From Neptuniibacter halophilus (GTDB lineage Bacteria; Pseudomonadota; Gammaproteobacteria; Pseudomonadales; Balneatricaceae): a stretch of DNA of 64,000 nt. Where the stretch lies: the NCBI RefSeq assembly GCF_030295765.1, contig NZ_AP027292.1, positions 1,054,001-1,118,000 on the forward strand. Direction: 5' to 3'. Position numbers and translations under genes: made by a program. The first letter of the stretch is position 1; the number at the start of each line of letters is the position of its first letter. Positions 28,576-38,222 of the stretch are shown here, in pieces. A model generated the notes under the pieces. That model saw only the letters and a list, made by a program, of their open reading frames with translations. It was not told the origin of the DNA and did no database searches.

Positions 28576-28887
28576 ATGAGCGTTTTAATTAAATTAGCGC
28601 AACAAGCTTTGCAGCAGGCCGAACAGATGGAACAGCTTGCTCAGGATGATGATTGGGAAGGTGTGACCAACCTACAAGTAACACACAACCAAACCGTGAG
28701 CAGATTAATGACTGCTGAGATTCCAGCCGAAGAGGTAAAGGAAGTTCGCCAGATACTGCTTACCACTAAAGAGACCAACAACCGCACCATGCAATTGGCC
28801 GAACAGGTAAAACAAAAATTAGTTAAGGACAAAAAGACACTGGGTCAGGCCGCCAAAATGCAAAAAGCCCTGGACGCCTTCCGGTAG
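28576..28887 (+). CDS. fliT: FliT-like flagellar chaperone
   Basis: 103 residues, entirely helical with heptad-like patterning (LAQQALQQAEQMEQLAQDDDWEGV ... LLTTKETNNRTMQLAEQVKQKL). Size, helix layout and location beside fliC fit the FliT/FleP group, which chaperones the cap protein FliD. AGGAA lies seven bases before the ATG. It is divergent from fliC rather than following fliS, where the equivalent gene lies in Pseudomonas. Its TAG stop is formed by the edge of the repeat that follows. The family is weakly conserved, so the symbol is tentative. Confidence 0.7.
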   Translation: MSVLIKLAQQALQQAEQMEQLAQDDDWEGVTNLQVTHNQTVSRLMTAEIPAEEVKEVRQILLTTKETNNRTMQLAEQVKQKLVKDKKTLGQAAKMQKALDAFR

Positions 28888-29095
28888 GAGGCGCGTCTCG
28901 CGCCGAAGGATATCTCAAATCCTGCCACAACTTCTCGCGCGGGGACCGCGCTCCTACCGCATTACCAGAACCCACCGCAGGAGGCGCGTTCGCGCCGAAG
29001 GATATACCAAACCCTGCCACACCCTCGCGCGGGGACCGCGCTCCTACCGCATTACCAGAACCTACCGCAGGCGGCGCGTCTCGCGCCGATAGATT
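28885..29095. repeat. Tandem extragenic repeat, 2.3 units of 90-93 bp
   Basis: Two nearly identical units start with GGAGGCGCG at 28887 and 28980; a partial third starts at 29070. Each full unit runs from (TA)GGAGGCGCG...CGCGCC through a GGATAT/CCTGCCACA middle to CGCGCGGGGACCGCGCTCCTACC and a CATTACCAGAACC linker. The ends are inverted (TAGGAG / CTCCTA), so each unit can fold into a hairpin. Related single copies lie at 378-447 and 55572-55633. The array lies between the fliT-like gene and the end of the RND gene. Confidence 0.85.
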
Positions 29096-29098
29096 TCA

Positions 29099-31459
29099 TC
29101 ACGCCTGACTACGCTCCCGATATTCCGGATGCAGCAGGCAAGCGATCGCCGGCAACAGCACCAGCGCACCGAGCATATTCCAGACAAACATAAAGGTCAG
29201 CAGGATACCCATATCTGCCTGGAACTTAATCGGTGACAGAGTCCAGAGCACCACGCCAATCGCCAGGGTCAGGCCGGTAAAGGCAACTGACTTACCGGTA
29301 CTCTGCAGGGTTTCCAGATAAGCCACAGACAGGCTATGACCCTGCTGCAGATAGGTCTGCATTTTCGAGTAGATATAGATACCGTAATCCACACCGATCC
29401 CTACGCCCAGAGCGATCACGGGCAGCGTCGCCACTTTAACGCCGATGCCGATCTGCGCCATCAGCGCCTGACACAGCACTGAAGTCAGCGCCAGCGGAGC
29501 AATAATACAGATCACGGTACGAACAGAACGGAATGTCAGCAAACAAAGCAAACTCACCACACTGTATACCCAGATCAGCATCTCGTACTGTGCGGTTTCA
29601 ATCACCTCATTGGTCGCCGCTTCAAAACCGGCTTTACCCGCTGCCATATGGAACTGGATATTCTCTGAGCCATATTCATCAGCAAACGCCTGCACCGAAG
29701 CCGTAATATCCTTCAGGGTCTGCGCTTTGTGATCGTCGAGGAAAATAATCACGGGCAACAGCGAACAACTGCTGTTCATCAGGCCTGCCGGCACATAAGA
29801 CAAGGATGCATTAATCACATACTGATTACGGATGATCGAGCGCCATTTCAGATTGCCCTCATTCAGACCCGCCGTCACCCGTTCCGATACATCCACCAGC
29901 GAGATACTCGACTGCACTCCCGGCACATCTCGCAGATAAAACTGGAAGCGATCAACTGTCTCCAGCGTTTTATAGTGGCTGCAATGCTCTTCAGGTGTCG
30001 TCACCATCACCACGAACACATCACTGGAAGTGGAATAGTTGGCGGTAATAAAGTCGTTATCCAGGTTATAACGCGAATCTGATCGCAACTCGGGGGCACC
30101 TTTATCCAGATCACCGATCTGCAGCCCCTGACTGCCATACAACCCCAGCACCAGCAAACCCAGTGCTGCCGTCACCGCCACGGTCGCGCCGAACGGCGTG
30201 GCAAAAAAACTGAACAAGTGCCAGTGGGAGTTTTCTTTGGCGATGCTGCGTTTAGCTTTCTCGATCGCCTTATTGCCGACGCCAGCGTAACTCATCAGCA
30301 GCGGCAGCAGCATCAGGTTGGTCAGTACAATCACCGCCACCCCGACTGATGCCGCAACAGCCAGATCCTGAATCACCTGAATCTGGATCACCATCAGGGT
30401 AATAAAGCCGATACCATCGGAGATCAACGCGGTCAGACCGGGGATATAGATAGTCTTGAAAGCATGTCGCGCGGCTTCAATTTTACAGGCACCGGTGGTT
30501 GCAGCCTCCAGTGTAATCGTATTGACGATCTGCACACCGTGACTGACCGCAATGGCGAACACCAGAAACGGCACCAGCATCGAATAGGGATCAAGACCAT
30601 ACCCCAGCAGATTGAGCAGCCCTAACTGCCAGACAACCGCCGCAAAAGAACAGATCAGCGGAATCAGCGTCCCCGTCAGGCTACCGGAATAAAGGTAGAG
30701 CAGAACCATGGTCACAACAAAGGCCACAGCGAAGAACAACGCCACCTCAGCCGCACCGTCGATCAGATCACCGACGATCTTGGCAAAGCCGGTCATGTGA
30801 ATATCGATCGCAGCAGAGCTGTATTTCTCCCGCACCAGCGTTTCCAGTTGCCGGGAGAATTCCTGATAGTTCAGCTTCTCCCCGGTCTCCGGGTGCTTAT
30901 CGAATAAAGGTACCTGCACCATGGCGGAACGGAAGTCATTACCCACCAGAATACCAACCTGACCTGAGCGCAGAATATTCGTCCGCACCTGCTCCAGACT
31001 CTGTTCTGAGCCATCATATTTAGGCGGTATCACCGGGCCACCGACAAAGCCCTCTTCGGTCACCTCGGTCCAGCGAACGTTAGGGGTCCAGATGGACTTC
31101 AGCGCTGACCGGTCAACCCCGGGTATAAAAAACAGCTCATCGGTCACCCGCTTCAGGGTATCCTGAAATTCAGCGCTGAAAATATCACCCTCTTTCGCCG
31201 CCACAACAACCCGGATACTGTTACCCAGCCCGGCCAGATCATCCTTGTAGCGGATATAGTTTTCCACATAGGGATGCTCCGCAGGAATCATCTTCACAAA
31301 ACTGGCATCCGGACGAATCTGAGAGGCCTGCCAGGCAAACAGCAGCGTTACCAGCACAAACAGCGACAGAACCAGAGAGCGGTGCCCAAACAGAAAACGC
31401 TCCGCCAGTTTTTCGCTACTGTTAATCGGCCACATCAGCGCCGCAGAAAATTTATTCAT
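29099..31459 (-). CDS. RND superfamily (MMPL-type) membrane exporter
   Basis: 786 residues with the RND duplicated layout: TM1 near 30-48 (VLSLFVLVTLLFAWQA), a large periplasmic loop to about 230, five membrane helices about 240-400, a second helix near 425, a second periplasmic loop, and a final helix bundle about 620-775. Motifs such as GVGIGVDYGIYIYSKM (about 690) are typical of the MMPL/sterol-sensing branch, not of AcrB-type drug pumps. It overlaps the YCF48-like gene by eight bases. Such pairs are widespread in marine and Pseudomonas genomes; lipid or hydrophobic-compound export is a guess. Confidence 0.85.
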   Translation of the reverse strand: MNKFSAALMWPINSSEKLAERFLFGHRSLVLSLFVLVTLLFAWQASQIRPDASFVKMIPAEHPYVENYIRYKDDLAGLGNSIRVVVAAKEGDIFSAEFQDTLKRVTDELFFIPGVDRSALKSIWTPNVRWTEVTEEGFVGGPVIPPKYDGSEQSLEQVRTNILRSGQVGILVGNDFRSAMVQVPLFDKHPETGEKLNYQEFSRQLETLVREKYSSAAIDIHMTGFAKIVGDLIDGAAEVALFFAVAFVVTMVLLYLYSGSLTGTLIPLICSFAAVVWQLGLLNLLGYGLDPYSMLVPFLVFAIAVSHGVQIVNTITLEAATTGACKIEAARHAFKTIYIPGLTALISDGIGFITLMVIQIQVIQDLAVAASVGVAVIVLTNLMLLPLLMSYAGVGNKAIEKAKRSIAKENSHWHLFSFFATPFGATVAVTAALGLLVLGLYGSQGLQIGDLDKGAPELRSDSRYNLDNDFITANYSTSSDVFVVMVTTPEEHCSHYKTLETVDRFQFYLRDVPGVQSSISLVDVSERVTAGLNEGNLKWRSIIRNQYVINASLSYVPAGLMNSSCSLLPVIIFLDDHKAQTLKDITASVQAFADEYGSENIQFHMAAGKAGFEAATNEVIETAQYEMLIWVYSVVSLLCLLTFRSVRTVICIIAPLALTSVLCQALMAQIGIGVKVATLPVIALGVGIGVDYGIYIYSKMQTYLQQGHSLSVAYLETLQSTGKSVAFTGLTLAIGVVLWTLSPIKFQADMGILLTFMFVWNMLGALVLLPAIACLLHPEYRERSQA

Positions 31460-32534
31460 GCTCAGTCACCCCATCCAGGCGAATCCGCTTAACACCCTCT
31501 TCTCCAACAATCAGCAGATAGCCATTGATGGCGGTCACCGCAGAATAGCTACGCAGACCGCGGGCAGAAAAATTTATGAATTCTGAATTCTGTTGCTGCA
31601 GCAGTGCACCACCCTGCCCCACAAGATAGGCCCGGCCATCCACAACAACCGCATCATTAATCGTTGCCGTTACCGGTAACTCAACCTTCTCCCATGAATC
31701 ATCAGGCAAGCGGCGGTAAGCATTGCCACGCAACCCCATCAGGTAGAGTGCATCCGATTCCACAGCACTGAAAAACGACCCCTGATAAGGCGTTTCAACA
31801 ACACCCCAGGTAGTGCCGGCATCCAGACTGCTCAACACCAGCCCGGCTTCACCCAGCAGAAACAATTCGCCCCGGGCGGTCTCGAAAATACGATTAAGAT
31901 GCAAGCCATCCGGGTTCGGTAACTGATGGCCTGCCGAATGCCAGCTTTCGCCGCCATCATCCGTTGTCAACATCAGACCATAGGCACCAATCAAGAAGCC
32001 CCGTTCAGGGCTAATAAACAGCACATCCAATAATGGAGAACTCGGCCCCTCTTCCAGCGCCACAGCAGCATCTTCCAGCTTGTACTCCAGCATTTCGATG
32101 CGTTCCTGATCCGGCTCTTCTTCACCGTTCAGTTGCGCCAGAGTCTGCTCTATCGCATCGACCCGGAGCTGATTGATCTGATTTCCATCCAGACGCTTCT
32201 GCCAATGGGCACCGCCATCCACCGTTTTCAGCAGCAGACCATCATGTCCCACCGCCCAACCGGTTTGATTATCAAAAAAGTGCAGACTGGTCAGCAGAGT
32301 ACTGCCTGGCACTTCGGCCTGCTGCCAATGCTGCCCCTGATCATCTGAGAAAATAACCACCCCGTGCTCACCAGAGGCCACCAGGCGATCACCGGCTTTT
32401 TCCACACTCAGTAGTAATAGATTTTCTTGCTGGGCCTGCTGTAGCGCAGGCATATCTAAACGATCAGCAGCCTGTAGCGGATTAAGCAACAGGGCTGTCA
32501 CCAGCACAAATAAAGAAAGGATTCGTCTACTCAT
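31452..32534 (-). CDS. Exported YCF48/BNR-repeat beta-propeller protein
   Basis: 360 residues. A cleavable signal peptide is evident (MSRRILSLFVLVTALLLNPLQA|AD). The mature part has repeated Asp-box-like motifs: FSDDQGQHWQQ, TVDGGAHWQK, TDDGGESWHSA, LDAGTTWG, as in the YCF48 / photosystem II stability factor-like propeller. A short helical insertion (about 145-180) breaks the propeller. It is first in a two-gene operon with the RND exporter, so it is probably a periplasmic partner of that pump. Confidence 0.85.
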   Translation of the reverse strand: MSRRILSLFVLVTALLLNPLQAADRLDMPALQQAQQENLLLLSVEKAGDRLVASGEHGVVIFSDDQGQHWQQAEVPGSTLLTSLHFFDNQTGWAVGHDGLLLKTVDGGAHWQKRLDGNQINQLRVDAIEQTLAQLNGEEEPDQERIEMLEYKLEDAAVALEEGPSSPLLDVLFISPERGFLIGAYGLMLTTDDGGESWHSAGHQLPNPDGLHLNRIFETARGELFLLGEAGLVLSSLDAGTTWGVVETPYQGSFFSAVESDALYLMGLRGNAYRRLPDDSWEKVELPVTATINDAVVVDGRAYLVGQGGALLQQQNSEFINFSARGLRSYSAVTAINGYLLIVGEEGVKRIRLDGVTEHE

Positions 32535-32934
32535 CTGCGACCTGATTATTATTTTTCTAGTCCGTTTAACTCACCCTGAAGCATCCCGGAATGCCCCGGC
32601 CAGCACAATAACATTCCTCCCCAAGATAACTGACAATATACGTCACGGAAACTATCTTTTTGATCGGCCCGCCCCAGAGTCAACATATGCTGAAAAAATA
32701 CCCACCAATGTTGCATTGCACCACCCGGAACAAAAACGTATAAAGCCTGCCAGGACCCTATGGTCTACACTGAAAAACCAGGTGCAGTGACTATGCTCAG
32801 GCCTGTTTATTTCAGCGCGCTCTTCGCTCAGAAGATCAGCCCTGAACAGCCGGACATCAGTACTGCAGGGATGACATGTACCGGTGAAACGAGCATCACC
32901 GGCCCGATGTAAAATGGATTTACCGGAGTACGAG
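32535..32934. other. 400-bp intergenic region between divergent genes
   Basis: It holds the upstream regions of the YCF48-like operon (-) and the Aer-type receptor (+). No open frame with a plausible ribosome site is seen. A weak sigma-28-like match (TGAAAC ... CCCGATGT, about 32885-32910) lies just before the receptor gene but leaves a very short leader. No repeat or RNA gene was recognised. Confidence 0.5.
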
Positions 32935-34494
32935 ATGAACGCAGTCCTGACTACCGATAAGGAGCAGGTGTATCCCGATAATGAGCGCCTGATATCCACC
33001 ACAGACACCCGCGGTATTATCACCTATGCCAACCCGGAATTCTGCCGGATTGCCGGTTACAGCCAGGAAGAGCTGATCGGCAAACAGCACAGCATTGTCC
33101 GCCACCCGGATATGCCTCCTGCCGCCTTTAAAGATATGTGGGATCACCTGAAAAACAATCAGCCATGGATGGGGCTGGTGAAGAACCGCTGCAAGAACGG
33201 CGATTACTATTGGGTTCAGGCGTATGTTATGCCCCTTTATGACACACAGGGCCATACCACGGGCTACCAGTCTGTCCGTACCCGCCCCAGCCGCGAACAG
33301 ATTGACCGAGCCGAAACCATCTACCGCCGCATCCGTGAGCGCCCGCCCCGGGCGGTTAAGCCTTCCAGCCTGATACGCCGGGTCATCCTGATCAGCGCCG
33401 GCATGGGCTTACTGATGCTTGGCAGCCAGTTTTTGCCTCTGTCTGAGAATCTGCAACTCGCGCTTATGGCGTTAACACTGATCACCGGTCTCGGCCTGAT
33501 CCATTTCAGCAGCCAGTCTTTCCAGAAAGTCAGTCAGCTCAGCCAGCAGGTGTACAACAACCCTCTGGCCCAGTGGGTTATGACCGAGAGCATGCAGGAG
33601 CCCGGCGCTGTCGAGCTGGCCAACCGGATGATGCAGGCACGCCTGCGAACCGTAATAGGCCGGATGGAAGACAGCATCGACACCCTCAGCGAGGTTATGG
33701 CCGAAACCAACTCTGCCATAGCACAGACCAACTCAGGGATAGAGCAGCAAAACCAGGAAAGCGACATGCTCGCCAGTGCCGCCACCCAGATGTCGGCAAC
33801 AGCTCACGAGATCGCCCAGAACACCGCACAAACCTCGGAAGCCACCCAGCATGCCACCGATCTGGCCGAGCAGGGGCGGGTCAATCTGGACACCATGCTG
33901 CGCAGCATCGGCGAACTGGTCAAGGATGTACAGGCGGCCTCCCAATCCTCTATCGAACTGAAACAGCAAACCCAGGCGATCGAGCAGATCCTCAGCATCA
34001 TCAATGACATTGCTGAGCAAACCAATTTGCTGGCCCTGAATGCAGCGATTGAAGCGGCCCGCGCAGGTGAGCAGGGACGTGGATTTTCCGTGGTCGCCGA
34101 TGAGGTAAGAACCCTCGCCCAGCGAACCCAGAGCTCCACCAGCGAGATCCGCAACACGGTCGATCAGATACACAAGCAAGTTGAGATCACCGCTGCCACC
34201 ATGCAGCGCTGTTCCGAACAGGCTGAGCAGGGTATCCGTCTGGCTCAGGATGCCAATCAGTCCTTTGAGCAGGTCTCCGCTGCAATGACCGGGGTATCCG
34301 ACCGCTGCATTCAGGTTGCCAGTGCATCAGAGCAGCAAAGTTCAGTATCCGAAGAGATCAACAACAATGTGCTGAATATCCGCGATATCGCCAGCCGCAA
34401 TCTGGCCGCCTCAGAGATCACTCATAACGCCAGCGTCAATCTGGAAAAGCTGGTGACAGAGTTGCGCTCCATGCTGAAAACCTTCTCCGGTTGA
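32935..34494 (+). CDS. aer: Aer-type aerotaxis receptor (PAS + methyl-accepting chemotaxis protein)
   Basis: 519 residues from the ATG with GGAG six bases upstream; an in-frame GTG 51 bp earlier has no such site. The PAS domain (about 20-115) carries the Aer signature [17 protein letters not shown] and [14 protein letters not shown]. Two adjacent membrane segments lie at about 150-195 ([36 protein letters not shown]). The cytoplasmic signalling domain includes [44 protein letters not shown], the conserved hairpin tip. It senses redox or oxygen state through the PAS domain and controls CheA. There is no chemotaxis operon nearby. Confidence 0.92.
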   Translation: MNAVLTTDKEQVYPDNERLISTTDTRGIITYANPEFCRIAGYSQEELIGKQHSIVRHPDMPPAAFKDMWDHLKNNQPWMGLVKNRCKNGDYYWVQAYVMPLYDTQGHTTGYQSVRTRPSREQIDRAETIYRRIRERPPRAVKPSSLIRRVILISAGMGLLMLGSQFLPLSENLQLALMALTLITGLGLIHFSSQSFQKVSQLSQQVYNNPLAQWVMTESMQEPGAVELANRMMQARLRTVIGRMEDSIDTLSEVMAETNSAIAQTNSGIEQQNQESDMLASAATQMSATAHEIAQNTAQTSEATQHATDLAEQGRVNLDTMLRSIGELVKDVQAASQSSIELKQQTQAIEQILSIINDIAEQTNLLALNAAIEAARAGEQGRGFSVVADEVRTLAQRTQSSTSEIRNTVDQIHKQVEITAATMQRCSEQAEQGIRLAQDANQSFEQVSAAMTGVSDRCIQVASASEQQSSVSEEINNNVLNIRDIASRNLAASEITHNASVNLEKLVTELRSMLKTFSG

Positions 34495-34499
34495 AAGGC

Positions 34500-34533
34500 G
34501 GTGCTGGCAGCGTTCTGTGCCAGCACCTCTTCC
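34500..34533 (+). terminator. Intrinsic terminator after aer
   Basis: Ten-bp stem GGTGCTGGCA / TGCCAGCACC with an 8-nt loop, then a T-rich tail, starting three bases after the aer stop codon. Confidence 0.8.
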
Positions 34534-34692
34534 TATTAAAATCAGACAGTTAATACAAAAACTTCTGACGAACAATAACCACAAGCCAAAATCTGGCTGT
34601 TTTTTAAACACTTTTTACTCAAGTTCTCCCTGACGCAACCGATACCCAAACGAAACCCGGTCCTCAGTGGCCTCCCTGTCAGGAGAACAACC

Positions 34693-34902
34693 GTGAATAC
34701 CGATTGCGTACACTGCTTTGAGCTTGTTAAAACCGGCAACGACCATCCCCGTCTGGATACGGTCAGCGATCTGGGTCACTCGCAGATCTGTAAATGCGGC
34801 CACTGTGGCGCCATGCTGATGAGCACCGGCAACACCTGGGAGATGGTGATCAAAGGTTCTGTCACCCGTCATCACAAAAACCGTAAACGCAACGTCGCCT
34901 GA
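34693..34902 (+). CDS. Small zinc-ribbon-like protein
   Basis: 69 residues from a GTG start with AGGAG seven bases upstream. Two Cys pairs (CVHC at 6-9, CKCGHC at 34-39) could bind one zinc. A basic tail (RHHKNRKRNVA) suggests nucleic-acid or acidic-partner contact. It lies just before a sigma-54 activator gene on the same strand. The family is unknown to me; the ribosome site and Cys spacing argue that it is real. Confidence 0.6.
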   Translation: MNTDCVHCFELVKTGNDHPRLDTVSDLGHSQICKCGHCGAMLMSTGNTWEMVIKGSVTRHHKNRKRNVA

Positions 34903-34987
34903 CACACCCGCCAGGAAAAAGACTTGGCAGCAACCGGCGTAATGCGTAAGTTTATCCGGACCAGTATCCGGACAGACACCTTCAGCT

Positions 34988-36349
34988 ATGCATTCACTTC
35001 GAGAACTGATTGAACAGGACAGCAACCACAACTTGCTGGATCTGCTCTCCAGCCTCTGCCAGGGCTCCATTGCAGTTGACGATCAGGGCTGCGTGCTCTG
35101 GCTCAGCGAGGCCTACCGCAAACTGATCGACATACCCGAGCACAGCGACCCCGTCGGCCAGCCGGTGGAAAATATACTCCCGACCACGCAACTGCCACGG
35201 GTAGTCAAGAGCGGAAAACCCTCGTTTGTCGACCTGATGCAGATTAACAACCGCTGGTGCGTGGTCACCCGGCTGCCAATCAAAAACCCGGAGAATCAGG
35301 TGATCGGTGCTATTGGCTTCGTTTTTTATGATGATCTGGACAGCCTTCAGCCCCTGTTTGATAAATTTGCCCGCCTGCGGCGTAAATTTGAAGATGAAAA
35401 AATCATCCGCCCCAGCCGTTACGCTCTCGATGACATGATCGGCAATGCGGTTCCCACCCAACTGCTGAGACGTCAGGCATTACGGGCCGCCCAACTGGAT
35501 ACTACCCTGCTGCTACTGGGGGAAACCGGCACCGGGAAAGAACTGCTGGCTCAGGGGATACACCACGCTTCAACCCGACGCAGCGGCCCTTTCGTCGGGA
35601 TTAACATGGGCGCCCTGCCCGAATCGCTGGCCGAAGCAGAACTGTTCGGCACCGCCCCCGGCGCCTTTACCGGTGCCGACCGTAAAGGACGCACCGGCAA
35701 GGTTCAGCTTGCCGATGGCGGTACCCTGTTTCTGGATGAGATTGCCGAAATGCCGCTGGCCATGCAGGCTAAACTGCTACGGGTATTACAGGAGCGTGAG
35801 GTAGAAGCTTTAGGCTCCAACCGTCTGGAAAAAGTCGACGTACGGGTGATTGCCGCTACAGCCAAAGATCTGCGTCAGCAGGTGGAACGAGGCGAATTTC
35901 GTGAAGATCTCTACTATCGCCTGAATGTCCTGCCGATCAACCTGCCACCGCTGCGCCAGCGGCTGGACGACATCCCCGCTCTGGCGGAGCATATGCTGGC
36001 TCAGATCCAGCGTCAGTCCCAACTGCCTGAACTCACCCTGTCCAAGCGTGCTCTGCAATGGCTGCAGAATTACCACTGGCCGGGGAATATCCGTGAACTG
36101 CGTAATCGTCTGGAACGTGGCTGTGTGATGGCCGAAGGCGATCTGATAGAAGCACAAGATCTCGGCGCCAGTGACGAACTCCCGGCGGTACCGGCAAACT
36201 CTGGCGACCTGAAAAGCAGCCGGCAGCAACTGGAACGTCAGGCCATAGAGCAAGCGATTCAACGCTGCCATGGCAACAAAACAGCGGCAGCAAAGCTACT
36301 TGGAATATCCCGTGCCAGCCTCTATCAGCGCCTTAGCCGATCAGAATAG
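34988..36349 (+). CDS. PAS-containing sigma-54-dependent activator
   Basis: 453 residues. The PAS domain (about 15-125; [21 protein letters not shown]) is followed by a linker helix, an AAA+ domain (about 145-375) with Walker [15 protein letters not shown] and Walker [11 protein letters not shown], and a Fis-type HTH at the C-terminus ([22 protein letters not shown]). There is no receiver domain, so it is probably controlled by a ligand or redox state through PAS. It sits 176 bp before a CoA-transferase gene whose upstream DNA carries an 18-bp palindrome and a sigma-54 promoter, so that gene is its likely target. Confidence 0.92.
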   Translation: MHSLRELIEQDSNHNLLDLLSSLCQGSIAVDDQGCVLWLSEAYRKLIDIPEHSDPVGQPVENILPTTQLPRVVKSGKPSFVDLMQINNRWCVVTRLPIKNPENQVIGAIGFVFYDDLDSLQPLFDKFARLRRKFEDEKIIRPSRYALDDMIGNAVPTQLLRRQALRAAQLDTTLLLLGETGTGKELLAQGIHHASTRRSGPFVGINMGALPESLAEAELFGTAPGAFTGADRKGRTGKVQLADGGTLFLDEIAEMPLAMQAKLLRVLQEREVEALGSNRLEKVDVRVIAATAKDLRQQVERGEFREDLYYRLNVLPINLPPLRQRLDDIPALAEHMLAQIQRQSQLPELTLSKRALQWLQNYHWPGNIRELRNRLERGCVMAEGDLIEAQDLGASDELPAVPANSGDLKSSRQQLERQAIEQAIQRCHGNKTAAAKLLGISRASLYQRLSRSE

Positions 36350-36385
36350 ACAATCCGTACACAAAACAAGACACAAATACACTTA

Positions 36386-36403
36386 TGTCTATAAAAATAG
36401 ACA
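36386..36403. promoter_or_regulatory. Perfect palindrome, candidate activator binding site
   Basis: TGTCTAT-AAAA-ATAGACA, 7-bp arms around AAAA. It lies 66 bp before the -24 box of the sigma-54 promoter, a usual distance for an enhancer-type upstream activating sequence, and 37 bp after the activator gene. Confidence 0.65.
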
Positions 36404-36468
36404 CTAAAACCTAACCACTTTCCGCGCCAAGACCTATAACCCACTGATAAAAAACAACTTTAATTTTC

Positions 36469-36484
36469 TGGCCCCACACTTGCT
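36469..36484 (+). promoter_or_regulatory. Sigma-54 promoter of the CoA-transferase gene
   Basis: TGGCCC-N5-TTGCT, with GG and GC at the required -24/-12 spacing (consensus TGGCAC-N5-TTGCW). Transcription would start near 36495, about 30 bases before the ATG. Confidence 0.82.
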
Positions 36485-36525
36485 CTGTACCTGATCTCCC
36501 AAAAATAAAAATAACGGTACGCGTA

Positions 36526-38196
36526 ATGAGTCAGAGTAAAGTGATTACCGCCGATCAGGCGGCCGCCCTGGTTAAATCCAACGACACCCTGGTGACCGGT
36601 GGTTTTATCGGCATTGGTTTCGCTGAGACCCTCGCCAAAGCGATCGAAAAACGCTTTCTGGAACAGGGCCAGCCCAATAACCTGAACCTGCTTTATGCTG
36701 CCGGTCAGGGCGATGCTCAATGCCGCGGCCTGAACCATTTTGCCCACGAAGGCATGCTGAAGCGTGTGGTTGGCGGGCACTGGGGACTGGCCCCCAGCCT
36801 CGGCAAGATGGCGGTGGCCAATCAGATCGAAGCTTACAACCTGCCACAGGGGGTGATCTGCCATATGTTTCGCGACATCGCCGCCGGCAAACCCGGCACC
36901 CTCAGTCGGGTAGGCCTGAACACCTTTGTCGATCCTCGCTACGAGGGGGGCAAGATCAACAGCCGTTCCCAGGAAGATCTGGTCCAACTATTGGAACTGG
37001 GTAATCAGGAAGCACTGCTCTACAAGCACTTCCCTCTCAATGTTGCTCTGCTTCGCGGCACGACGGCTGATGCCAAAGGCAACATCTCCATGGAACGTGA
37101 GGCACTGCCACTGGACGCACTGGCCATAGCTCAGGCCGTGCATAACAGCGGCGGTATCGTTCTGGCACAAGTTGAACGCCTGACCGAACAACACCAACTA
37201 ACACCGGACCGGATCCGCATTCCCGGCATTCTGGTGGATCATATTGTTGTTGCAGAAAGCGCAGATCACCCGCAAACCTTTGCCGAGCACTATAATCCGG
37301 CCTACACCGGCGAAATTCGCCAGCCCCAGCAAAGCAGTGACCAGATGGAGCTCAACGCCCGTAAGATCATTGCCCGCCGGGCATTGATGGAGCTGCGTAA
37401 GGGCGCAGTGGTTAATCTGGGCATCGGCATGCCCGAAGCCGTCTCCACCGTTGCCGCAGAAGAGGGCAAGATCAGTGACTTCACTCTGACAGTTGAACCC
37501 GGCGGCATTGGCGGACAGCCTGCCAGTGGACTCAGCTTTGGCGCAGTCAGCAATGCAGAGGCGGTCATCGACCAGCCCGCACAGTTTGATTTCTACGACG
37601 GCGGCGGACTTGATCAGGCCTTTCTCGGACTGGCAGAAAGCTGCCCGGAAGGCCATGTAAACGTCAGCAAATTCGGCCCGAAGCTGGCCGGGGCCGGCGG
37701 ATTTATCAACATCACCCAAAACACCCGTGATCTTTACTTCCTCGGTACTTTTACCTCAGGCAAACAGGCACTCGAGATCACCGATCAGGGGCTCAGAATC
37801 ATCGAAAACGGCCCGCTGAAAAAGTTTAAGAAACAGGTACAGCAGATCACCTTTAATGGCAGCTACGCCATGCAGTGCCAGCAGCGCGTCACCTTCATCA
37901 CCGAGCGCGCCGTCTTCCGCCTGACAGCCAAAGGCCTGTTGCTGACCGAGATCGCACCGGGGGTAGATCTGCAAAGAGATATTCTGGATCAGATGGAGTT
38001 CACACCGCTGATTGATGATGAACTGAAACCGATGGATCCGCGCCTGTTCCGCAAGGAACCGATGCGCCTGAATCAGCCCGGCAGCCGCCCAATGCAGCAG
38101 ATGCGAGCACTGATGAAAAAGGTACTGCAGGGTAACGAACGTAGCGAAATTGCAGCAGATCCCGAGTCGAGACTGTGTGCAACTACGGCAAGCTAA
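36526..38196 (+). CDS. Acyl-CoA:acetate CoA-transferase (fused alpha/beta, Pct/YdiF type)
   Basis: 556 residues. Alpha (about 1-270) and beta (about 285-525) class I CoA-transferase halves are in one chain, as in propionate CoA-transferase and YdiF. The alpha half has VTGGFIGIGFAETLAKAI; the beta half has the catalytic Glu in TVEPGGIGG and the SENAE-like region GAVSNAEAVID. It moves CoA between short-chain acids such as acetate, propionate or 3-keto acids. It is a single-gene unit under a sigma-54 promoter, with the probable activator next door. The exact acyl substrate cannot be told. Confidence 0.9.
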   Translation: MSQSKVITADQAAALVKSNDTLVTGGFIGIGFAETLAKAIEKRFLEQGQPNNLNLLYAAGQGDAQCRGLNHFAHEGMLKRVVGGHWGLAPSLGKMAVANQIEAYNLPQGVICHMFRDIAAGKPGTLSRVGLNTFVDPRYEGGKINSRSQEDLVQLLELGNQEALLYKHFPLNVALLRGTTADAKGNISMEREALPLDALAIAQAVHNSGGIVLAQVERLTEQHQLTPDRIRIPGILVDHIVVAESADHPQTFAEHYNPAYTGEIRQPQQSSDQMELNARKIIARRALMELRKGAVVNLGIGMPEAVSTVAAEEGKISDFTLTVEPGGIGGQPASGLSFGAVSNAEAVIDQPAQFDFYDGGGLDQAFLGLAESCPEGHVNVSKFGPKLAGAGGFINITQNTRDLYFLGTFTSGKQALEITDQGLRIIENGPLKKFKKQVQQITFNGSYAMQCQQRVTFITERAVFRLTAKGLLLTEIAPGVDLQRDILDQMEFTPLIDDELKPMDPRLFRKEPMRLNQPGSRPMQQMRALMKKVLQGNERSEIAADPESRLCATTAS

Positions 38197-38211
38197 GGAG
38201 AGCTTGCTTCT
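38188..38211 (+). terminator. Intrinsic terminator overlapping the CoA-transferase stop codon
   Basis: Seven-bp stem GCAAGCT / AGCTTGC with a 6-nt loop, followed by TTCTTTT. The left arm includes the last codons and the TAA stop of the CoA-transferase gene. Confidence 0.65.
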
Positions 38212-38222
38212 TTTCCATCCGT

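Noticed and set aside
28885..29095. Tandem repeat considered as a CRISPR array
   Set aside because: Units of 90-93 bp are themselves the repeats, with no alternating unique spacers and no cas genes nearby.
32652..33023. Minus-strand frame in the gap before aer
   Set aside because: It runs into the aer start on the other strand, has no ribosome site and no recognisable domain.
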